Source: Rhodoferax sp.
GTDB lineage: Bacteria; Pseudomonadota; Gammaproteobacteria; Burkholderiales; Burkholderiaceae_C
Length of the DNA stretch: 5,207 nucleotides
Assembly (NCBI GenBank): GCA_029946045.1
Contig: JAQSDS010000144.1
Coordinates: forward strand, 1 to 5,207
Direction: 5' to 3'
In this document: one piece after another, positions 1 to 5,207 of the stretch
How positions within the stretch are numbered: the first letter of the stretch is position 1
How the letters are laid out: the number at the start of each line of letters is the position of its first letter
Made by a program: the position numbers and the translations under genes
The notes under the pieces: generated by a model
Told to the model about the DNA's origin: nothing
The model's input: only the letters and a program-made list of their open reading frames with translations
Database searches by the model: none

Positions 1-2
1 TC

Positions 3-1520
3 TCTGAAGGTGACAGCGAAGTCATTCTGAAAAGCTACCACGCCTGGGGCGACCAGTGTGTGACCCGGTTCAGGGGCATGTTTGCCTTTGCCATCTGGGA
101 CCAGCGCAGCAGCCAGTTGTTTCTGGCGCGCGACCGTTTTGGCATCAAACCGATGTACCTGAACCAGACCACTCAAAGGCTGCGCTTTGCCTCGAGCCTG
201 CCCGCCCTGCTGGCCGGTGGCGGGGTCGACACCACGCTCGATGCCGTGGCGCTGCACCACCACTTCACCCTGCACACCGTGGTGCCGGCACCGCGCACGG
301 TGCTCCAGGGCGTGCGCAAGCTGCCACCCGCCTCCACCCTGCGCGTTGACCCGGACGGCACGGTGAACGAGCAGGTCTACTGGACGTTGGACGCGACCCG
401 GCCTGACAAGGAATTGACTGAGGCCGAGTGGCTGGAAGCCACGCGTGAGCAACTGGACGAGAGCGTCAGACGTCGCCTTTTGGCCGCCGACGTGCCGGTA
501 GGCGTGCTCCCGTCGGGCGGGCTAGATTCCAGCTTGCTGGTAGGTTTGCTGGCCGACCAGGTGCCAGATTTGCGCACCTTTTCCATTGGTTTTGAAGACC
601 TGGGCGCAGGCGCAGAAAAGGCTGACGAATTTGAGTTTTCCGACCAGATTGCGGCCCATTTCAAGACGCGCCACCAGAAGTACCTCATTGCCAACAGCGA
701 GGTCATGGCCCGTTTGCCGGAGGCGGTGGCGCAAATGACCGAACCCATGGTCAGCCATGACGTGATTGCGTTCTACTTGCTGGCCGAGCGTGTGTCCAAG
801 GACGTCAAGGTGGTGATGTCGGGCCAGGGGGCCGACGAGGTATTTGGCGGCTATTTCTGGTACCCCAAGATGGACGCCGCCACCGGTTCGCCCCTGGCGC
901 GCTTCAGCCAGCATTATTTCGACCGCGACCACGACGAATACCTGCAAATGATTGCGCCGGCATTTCAGGTAGGTGACGTCACCTCTGAGCTGATTGCAGG
1001 CGAACTTGTCAAGCCGCATGCCGATGAATTCCTCGACCAGGTCTGGCGCCTGGATGCCACCACGCTGATCGTCGACGACCCGGTCAAACGCGTTGACAAC
1101 ATGCCCATGGCCTGGGGCCTGGAGGTACGCACGCCGTTTCTGGACCATGAACTGGTGCAACTGGCCGCCCACATGCCACCCGGACTCAAATTGAAAGAAG
1201 GTGGCAAGTTTCCGCTCAAGGCGATCTCACGCGGGCTGATCCCTGACACGGTCATCGACCGTCCCAAAGGCTACTTTCCGGTGCCGGCGCTCAAATATGT
1301 GCGCGGTCCGTTTCTGGACATGATGCGCGGCATTTTGATGTCCGAGGCCTGCCTCAAGCGCGGCCTGTACCAGCGCGATTACGTCGACAAACTGCTGGCC
1401 GCGCCGGAAGCGCCTGAGCACTTCACCCGCATCAATGGCAGCAAGTTATGGCATCTGGCGCTGCTGGAATGGTGGCTGCAGGTGCATGTGGACCCACTGC
1501 CCACCGCATCACAGCCATGA
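3..1520 (+). CDS. asnO: N-acetylglutaminylglutamine amidotransferase (asparagine synthase family), 5' end cut off
   Basis: The reading frame is open from the left edge, so the start lies outside; 505 codons are visible. Family members run near 590 residues, so roughly 85 are missing, including the N-terminal Cys that hydrolyses glutamine. The rest of the class II glutaminase domain is visible, with the FRGMFAFAIWD segment and ARDRFGIKP (126-152). The synthetase domain follows, with the PP-loop SGGLDSS (513-533), SGQGADE (819-839) and EVRTPFLD (1122-1145). These motifs support ATP-dependent amide transfer from glutamine. Two stretches resemble the NAGGN branch rather than housekeeping AsnB, as I recall that family: LPALLAGGGVDT followed by VVPAPRTVL, and EPMVSHDVIAFYLL. 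NAGGN is an osmoprotectant, so the enzyme is probably cytosolic and induced by osmotic stress. No partner gene follows; the next gene is convergent 28 bases away. Another AsnB-like amidotransferase is the main alternative. Confidence 0.82.
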   Translation, partial: SEGDSEVILKSYHAWGDQCVTRFRGMFAFAIWDQRSSQLFLARDRFGIKPMYLNQTTQRLRFASSLPALLAGGGVDTTLDAVALHHHFTLHTVVPAPRTVLQGVRKLPPASTLRVDPDGTVNEQVYWTLDATRPDKELTEAEWLEATREQLDESVRRRLLAADVPVGVLPSGGLDSSLLVGLLADQVPDLRTFSIGFEDLGAGAEKADEFEFSDQIAAHFKTRHQKYLIANSEVMARLPEAVAQMTEPMVSHDVIAFYLLAERVSKDVKVVMSGQGADEVFGGYFWYPKMDAATGSPLARFSQHYFDRDHDEYLQMIAPAFQVGDVTSELIAGELVKPHADEFLDQVWRLDATTLIVDDPVKRVDNMPMAWGLEVRTPFLDHELVQLAAHMPPGLKLKEGGKFPLKAISRGLIPDTVIDRPKGYFPVPALKYVRGPFLDMMRGILMSEACLKRGLYQRDYVDKLLAAPEAPEHFTRINGSKLWHLALLEWWLQVHVDPLPTASQP

Positions 1521-1548
1521 ACACCGAGCGAAAAGTACATTCAGTTGG

Positions 1549-2970
1549 TCAGGACTGCGGTTTGGGCTGCAGGTAGGCAAAGAATTCTCGGTCGGCGCCA
1601 AGTATGTGACGGGCTATCACGTCGCGGGCCAGAAATTGAAACAGCTCGCCCATCGTCAGTGTGCCTTCATGAAAATGTTTGACCAGCAGCACGGCCTTGT
1701 CAATCAGTGCGCTATGAATGGCTGCATGCTCGGTGGCGCGCGGATAGCCCGCTGCGCTGATGATGACTTCTTCCTCTTTGAAATGCTGCACCACGTCCTT
1801 GATGAGGGTATTCACCAGCGCTGCCACTTCTGCCTCGGGACGCGCTGAAAGTACGGCACCGAGTAAATTATTGGCGTCAAGAAACAGACCGCGGTGCTGT
1901 TCATCGATGACCTGGTTACCGGACTCGTAGGCTGCATGCCAGGACAGTCGCACCAGATTGGCAGCCATGCTCTTGACGGCGCCATCGCGTTCAGCCGTTT
2001 CATGGGCTATTTCCACCTGGTTGCGACCCAATTCCTTGGCACGATAAAGCGCGGTATCGGCGCGTTTAAACCAGGCTTCCCATGTTTCACCCGCCATGCA
2101 CTCGGCCACGCCCAGGCTGATCGTCACGCTCCCCACTACAGGGAACGTGGTTTTGGCAATGCTGTCTCGCAAGCGCTCGGCAAGAATCGTTGCGGTAGGC
2201 AGGGTGGTGTTCGGGCACAGCACCACAAATTCTTCGCCACCCCAACGGGTCAGCGTGTCTGATGCCCGCAGTTTTGACTGCAACACGTTCGCCAGTGTGA
2301 CCAGTACCTGATCGCCTACGGTGTGACCATGGACGTCGTTGACCTTTTTGAAAAAATCAATATCGATCACCAGCATGCTCAAAGCCTGGTCATAACGCGC
2401 CAACCGGTCCATCTCATTGACCAGTGCCTCTTCGAGACGGCGCCGATTCCAGGCCCCCGTGAGCTTGTCGGTACTGGCCAGTTTGGACAGTTCGGCCAGG
2501 GTTTTCTGCAACTCCTGATTGCTGTGCTGCAGAAATTCCAGCGACTTCTGCATTTTGTCGATATTGCCCATGCGAGCCGTGTCAAGCATGGCTGCGCCGA
2601 TGTACTGGAGTTGACCATCCGGGCCATGCACCGGAAACTTGAACCAAAGGCATTGGAAGGGCCTGCCATCCACCACACAATCAAGTTGGTCGCTGCAGGT
2701 GGCGGCACCCGCCATGATTTGCGCATCAGATCGCTGGAGCTGCTCCGCCACTTCAGATGGAAACAGCTCGGCATCGGTCAGGCTGGTGAATTGCTCAGAG
2801 GTTTTGCGGAAATAGCTTTGCATGGCCTGGTTGACCAGCTTGTAACGACCGTCCATGGCCTTGACAGCAATCCCGGCGCCGAATGTTTGTGGCAGCATCA
2901 GCGCAATCAAACCAGAGGCCTCTATGACATGCTCTTTGGCAAAACCGTAAATCAAGTCGTTTTCGTTCAT
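1549..2970 (-). CDS. PAS-GGDEF diguanylate cyclase with C-terminal hemerythrin domain
   Basis: This 473-residue protein has no signal peptide or membrane segment and is probably cytosolic. A PAS-like sensor spans about residues 25-132. A helical linker (about 136-166, likely coiled coil) leads into a GGDEF domain at about 167-322. That domain has metal-binding D203, guanine-binding N211 and D220, and the signature GGEEF at 244-248, so it should make c-di-GMP from two GTP. RASD (235-238), five residues before GGEEF, is a complete inhibitory I-site. Residues 340-467 form a bacteriohemerythrin domain with all seven expected di-iron ligands: H359, H396, E400, H415, H419, H455 and D460. An oxygen- or redox-responsive cyclase is therefore inferred; a hemerythrin-linked cyclase is known in Vibrio cholerae. 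An in-frame TGA seven codons upstream makes the ATG at 2970 the first possible Met start. The ribosome binding site is weak. No EAL or HD-GYP domain is present. Confidence 0.93.
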   Translation of the reverse strand: MNENDLIYGFAKEHVIEASGLIALMLPQTFGAGIAVKAMDGRYKLVNQAMQSYFRKTSEQFTSLTDAELFPSEVAEQLQRSDAQIMAGAATCSDQLDCVVDGRPFQCLWFKFPVHGPDGQLQYIGAAMLDTARMGNIDKMQKSLEFLQHSNQELQKTLAELSKLASTDKLTGAWNRRRLEEALVNEMDRLARYDQALSMLVIDIDFFKKVNDVHGHTVGDQVLVTLANVLQSKLRASDTLTRWGGEEFVVLCPNTTLPTATILAERLRDSIAKTTFPVVGSVTISLGVAECMAGETWEAWFKRADTALYRAKELGRNQVEIAHETAERDGAVKSMAANLVRLSWHAAYESGNQVIDEQHRGLFLDANNLLGAVLSARPEAEVAALVNTLIKDVVQHFKEEEVIISAAGYPRATEHAAIHSALIDKAVLLVKHFHEGTLTMGELFQFLARDVIARHILGADREFFAYLQPKPQS

Positions 2971-3013
2971 GGTGTTTACTGTCTTTCAACGTCATCCTTG
3001 GGCTTGTTGACAA

Positions 3014-3043
3014 AGTATAACGATGGCAAACTGGGCCCCACAA
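3014..3043 (-). promoter_or_regulatory. Candidate sigma-70 promoter for the GGDEF-hemerythrin gene
   Basis: Read on the minus strand, TATACT (3014-3019, 5 of 6 to consensus) lies 18 bases from TTGTGG (3038-3043, 3 of 6). This would give a leader of about 35 bases before the ATG at 2970. It sits in the 232-base gap 2971-3202, the natural place for a promoter. About 20 bases upstream of the -35, gttgcgcacaac (3063-3074) has short 4-base inverted arms that could bind a regulator, but this is weak. The rest of the gap holds only short overlapping inverted repeats (CAACC/GGTTG at 3106-3125, TTGAC/GTCAA at 3123-3139). None is followed by a T-run, so I see no intrinsic terminator for the upstream aminotransferase, and read-through into the cyclase gene is possible. 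Confidence 0.35.
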
Positions 3044-3202
3044 GCCACCAAGTAGCATCACCGTTGCGCACAACTTGCGTTTTATGATGCTCTGAAACAG
3101 CTGCCCAACCGACGCCTGCTGGTTGACCGGATGCGTCAAGTCCTGTGATGCCGCTTCCCGCCTCAGCAAGTGCGTTAGACGCCACGCCGCTGCGGCCAGA
3201 AC

Positions 3203-4390
3203 TTACAAGGCCTGCCCCAGCCGCGCCAGGCCTTCCTCAATCTTCGCCACATCAGCAGTGGCAAAGCTCAGACGCAACGTGGCCATGTCCGGGTCATGGG
3301 CATAAAACGGTGCACCTGGCACAAAGGCCACCAGCTTTTCAATGGCGCGCTTGGCAAACTCTGGCGCGCTGGCGTTGCTGCCATGGGCTCCGGTGAGCCT
3401 GGCCCAGAAAAACATGCCGCCCTTCGGCTGGTTGAATTCAATCGCATCGCCCAGCTCACGGCGCAAGGAGTCAGCCATGACCCGGGCGCGCTCGGCATAA
3501 GTCTGACGCACCACGGCCAGGGTCGGGCTCAAACGGTTCAGCGTCAGGTAATGGGCGCAAATGGCTTGCGTCAGGTTGCTGGTGTGGGCGTCACTGAACT
3601 GCTTGCACATGGTGGCCTTGGCCAGCAGCTCGGGCGGTGCAACCATCCAGCCCACGCGCAAACCGGGGCTGAGGATTTTGCTGAAACTTCCCGCATGCGC
3701 GAGCCAGTCACGGCTTCCCGGCACAGCGTCGCTGAGGGCCAGCAGGCTGGGCGGCGGTGGCGCGTCAAAGTACAGCTCGCCATAGGGGTCGTCTTCGACA
3801 ATCAGCGTCTGCGTGCGCACCGCAATTTCCAGAATACGCTGGCGCCGCGCCAGGCTCAGGGTGGCGCCACTCGGGTTGCCAAAGGTGGGGATCAGGTACA
3901 CCAGTTTGGGCTGGTGTTCTTCAATCAGCGCCTCAAGTTTGTCGACATCAACGCCGTCGGCATCGATCGGCGCGCCGATGATGTGCGCGCCGTAGAGCCG
4001 GAAACACTGGATGGTGGCCAAAAAGGTGGGCGCTTCAACAATGACCTTGTCACCGGGCGAGATCATGGTTTTACCGATCAGGTCCAGCGCCTGCTGGCTG
4101 CCGGTGGTGACAATCAGGCCCTCGGGCGTCACCGTGCTGCCCTTGCCCGCCATAAAGGCACTGATGGCTTCGCGCAGCGGCTGAAAGCCTTCGGTGGCGC
4201 CGTATTGCAGCACCGGGCCGGCGTTGTTGGCCAATACCGCAGCGCTGGACTCTGCGATACCTTCGACATCAAACAGCGCCGGGTCTGGAAAGCCACCGGC
4301 AAAGCTGATGATGCCGGGCTTGCCCAGCAGCTTGAAAAGCTCACGGATGGCAGAGGTTTCAATGGCGTCGAGTCGGGAGGCGAATTGCAT
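3203..4390 (-). CDS. PLP-dependent class I/II aminotransferase (LysN/2-aminoadipate aminotransferase-like)
   Basis: This 395-residue cytosolic protein is of usual length for fold-type I aminotransferases. Visible motifs in order are the N-terminal GGFPDPALF (32-40), typical of the LysN/Aro8-like branch; QYGATEGFQPLR (62-73); GSQQALD (97-103), for the cofactor phosphate; PTFGNPSG (168-175) with N172; EDDPYGEL (199-206), which carries the acidic residue facing the pyridine nitrogen; SFSK (235-238) with Schiff-base K238; R245 in GLRVGW; and R373 in LRLSF, which should bind the substrate carboxylate. It should exchange amino groups between an amino acid and 2-oxoglutarate. The substrate cannot be read from sequence; 2-aminoadipate, aromatic or branched-chain amino acids are possible. 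The frame runs upstream to 4657, but that would overlap divergent nth and add 89 residues without family character, so I chose the ATG at 4390. No helix-turn-helix is fused, so it is not a MocR-type regulator. Confidence 0.92.
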   Translation of the reverse strand: MQFASRLDAIETSAIRELFKLLGKPGIISFAGGFPDPALFDVEGIAESSAAVLANNAGPVLQYGATEGFQPLREAISAFMAGKGSTVTPEGLIVTTGSQQALDLIGKTMISPGDKVIVEAPTFLATIQCFRLYGAHIIGAPIDADGVDVDKLEALIEEHQPKLVYLIPTFGNPSGATLSLARRQRILEIAVRTQTLIVEDDPYGELYFDAPPPPSLLALSDAVPGSRDWLAHAGSFSKILSPGLRVGWMVAPPELLAKATMCKQFSDAHTSNLTQAICAHYLTLNRLSPTLAVVRQTYAERARVMADSLRRELGDAIEFNQPKGGMFFWARLTGAHGSNASAPEFAKRAIEKLVAFVPGAPFYAHDPDMATLRLSFATADVAKIEEGLARLGQAL

Positions 4391-4478
4391 GGGATAAGCT
4401 CGGATTAATGGAATCCAAATTGTCACCGATGATTTGCCCCTGCCCAAGCTTTGTTGACCCCAACCCTTGATCGAACCC
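4391..4478. promoter_or_regulatory. Divergent intergenic region between the aminotransferase gene and nth
   Basis: These 88 bases must hold the 5' signals of both flanking genes unless nth is transcribed from inside the opposite gene. On the minus strand a weak promoter can be drawn: TTGGGC (4442-4447), a 17-base spacer, and GACAAT (4419-4424), placed suitably for the ATG at 4390. A short inverted repeat GGATT-AATGG-AATCC (4402-4416) lies between this -10 and the start, where it could be an operator or a leader hairpin. No clear promoter or Shine-Dalgarno sequence is seen for nth. The regulatory role is inferred from position. Confidence 0.4.
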
Positions 4479-5123
4479 ATGAACGCCAGCGCTGTTGAAA
4501 AATTCTTTGCCACTTTGGCCACTGCCAACCCGCAGCCACAAACCGAGCTGAAATTCAGCAGCGTGTTCGAACTGCTGGCTGCCGTGCTGCTGTCGGCCCA
4601 GGCCACGGACGTGAGTGTCAACAAGGCCACCCAAAGCCTGTTCCTGGTGGCCAACACGCCGCAAAAAATGCTGGCGCTGGGCTTGGAAGGCCTTGAGAGT
4701 TACATCAAAACCATTGGCCTGTACCACAGCAAAGCCAAACACCTGTTGCAAACCTGTCAGATCCTGCTGGAACGCTACAACATCGAGGTACCGCGCACGC
4801 GTGAAGCACTTGAAACGCTACCCGGCGTCGGCCGCAAAACGGCCAATGTGGTGCTCAACGTGGCCTTTGGCGAGCCCACCATGGCGGTCGACACACACAT
4901 TTTTCGGGTCAGCAACCGCACCGGGCTGGCGCCGGGCAAAACGCCGCTGGCCGTGGAGCTCAAACTGCTCAAACGCATTCCCGAGCCCTACCGGGTGCAC
5001 GCCCACCACTGGCTGATTTTGCTGGGCCGCTACGTGTGCCAGGCGCGCACGCCGCAGTGCTGGCAATGCGCGGTGGCGCCGTATTGCGACTTCAAAGACA
5101 AAACGCCGCAGCCAAAGAACTGA
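4479..5123 (+). CDS. nth: Endonuclease III (DNA glycosylase/AP lyase)
   Basis: This 214-residue protein is a complete Nth (Escherichia coli form 211 residues). It removes oxidised pyrimidines such as thymine glycol from DNA and cleaves the abasic site by beta-elimination, in base excision repair. The helix-hairpin-helix LPGVGRKTA (114-122) contains catalytic K120, and VDTHIFRV (137-144) contains catalytic D138. C187, C194, C197 and C203 form the C-X6-C-X2-C-X5-C [4Fe-4S] cluster. LLSAQATDVSVNKAT (37-51) is nearly invariant in the family. With the ATG at 4479, these residues fall at the same numbers as in the E. coli protein, which favours this start over an in-frame TTG at 4467. There is no obvious Shine-Dalgarno sequence. 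It is divergent from the aminotransferase gene and is followed by the inverted repeat at 5136-5207. I see nothing unusual in the protein. Confidence 0.97.
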   Translation: MNASAVEKFFATLATANPQPQTELKFSSVFELLAAVLLSAQATDVSVNKATQSLFLVANTPQKMLALGLEGLESYIKTIGLYHSKAKHLLQTCQILLERYNIEVPRTREALETLPGVGRKTANVVLNVAFGEPTMAVDTHIFRVSNRTGLAPGKTPLAVELKLLKRIPEPYRVHAHHWLILLGRYVCQARTPQCWQCAVAPYCDFKDKTPQPKN

Positions 5124-5135
5124 TTGGTGATGGGT

Positions 5136-5207
5136 CATGCGGGCCAAGGCAGGCGGCCTCAGACGCGCGTCGCGTTGCGACATCGGGCACCAGCCGTGGC
5201 CCGCATG
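5136..5207. repeat. Long inverted repeat downstream of nth, ending at the window edge
   Basis: The left arm CATGCGGGCCAAGG (5136-5149) pairs with the right arm CCGTGGCCCGCATG (5194-5207) at 13 of 14 positions, the outer 11 without a mismatch. The 44-base interior also has symmetry: GACGCGCGTC (5162-5171) is a palindrome, and GTCGC-GTT-GCGAC (5169-5181) can form a small hairpin. The repeat begins 13 bases after the nth stop codon. Possible roles are a transcription terminator or mRNA-stabilising hairpin for nth, a REP-like or short mobile repeat, or a small structured RNA. The right arm ends at the last base of the window, so the stem may continue and any T-run would be unseen. The symmetry is certain; the function is unknown. 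Confidence 0.6.

Noticed and set aside
522..1172. Minus-strand open frame (216 codons) inside the amidotransferase gene
   Set aside because: It is the complement of catalytic-domain coding sequence, with no domain of its own.
1521..1548. Bidirectional terminator in the convergent gap between the amidotransferase and cyclase genes
   Set aside because: The 28 bases contain no inverted repeat or T-rich tract that I can see.
3007..3021. TTGACA followed by TATAAC on the plus strand, resembling a promoter
   Set aside because: The two hexamers are only three bases apart, so they cannot form one sigma-70 promoter; the plus-strand direction would also read antisense to the downstream end of the aminotransferase gene.
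2323..3087. Plus-strand open frame (254 codons) antisense to the cyclase N-terminus and running into the gap
   Set aside because: The translation has no family character, and most of it lies over the PAS and linker coding sequence of the real gene.
3097..3181. Possible integron attC-like site: GTCTAAC and GTTGGGC on the minus strand, about 70 bases apart, match the RYYYAAC and GTTRRRY core patterns
   Set aside because: The degenerate cores are common by chance, the inner L boxes and paired stem of a real attC are not evident, and there is no integrase or cassette context.
3190..3202. GCCGC-A-GCGGC-like dyad just after the aminotransferase stop as a terminator
   Set aside because: The loop would be a single base and no T-run follows on the minus strand.
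3296..4408. Long plus-strand open frame (370 codons) antisense to the aminotransferase gene
   Set aside because: It mirrors a strongly supported gene in GC-rich DNA and its translation shows no recognisable domain.
4391..4657. N-terminal extension of the aminotransferase frame by 89 residues, including a hydrophobic stretch that could pass for a signal peptide
   Set aside because: It overlaps the well-supported nth coding sequence on the other strand, and the family's N-terminus aligns with the ATG at 4390. The hydrophobic look is an antisense reading of nth.

Overview
The window looks like a GC-rich betaproteobacterial chromosome segment. I favour Burkholderiales, probably near Comamonadaceae, from codon use and the overall feel of the proteins; this is inference, not a database result. 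It holds one gene cut by the left edge and three complete genes, all ordinary chromosomal coding sequence. I see no tRNA, rRNA, insertion sequence, CRISPR array or prophage gene.

Layout. Positions 3-1520 (+) hold the 3' six-sevenths of a class II glutamine amidotransferase of the asparagine-synthase fold. It best matches the N-acetylglutaminylglutamine amidotransferase (AsnO) that makes the osmoprotectant dipeptide NAGGN. It converges, with a 28-base gap, on a gene at 1549-2970 (-) encoding a soluble PAS-GGDEF-hemerythrin protein: a diguanylate cyclase with an intact active site, an intact product-inhibition site and a complete set of di-iron ligands. A 232-base gap (2971-3202) carries a plausible promoter for that gene. 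Upstream of it on the same strand is a class I PLP aminotransferase (3203-4390, -), whose coding start is 88 bases from the divergent gene nth (4479-5123, +), encoding endonuclease III. The last 84 bases hold a long inverted repeat that ends exactly at the window edge.

The genes do not form one pathway. Osmoprotection, c-di-GMP signalling, amino-acid transamination and base excision repair sit side by side, so this looks like a mosaic of single-gene units. The most interesting item is the cyclase whose C-terminal hemerythrin domain could tie c-di-GMP output to oxygen or redox state. The next are the amidotransferase, which lacks the usual partner gene immediately downstream, and the hairpin-like repeat after nth. 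I found no convincing sign of an undescribed multi-gene system.
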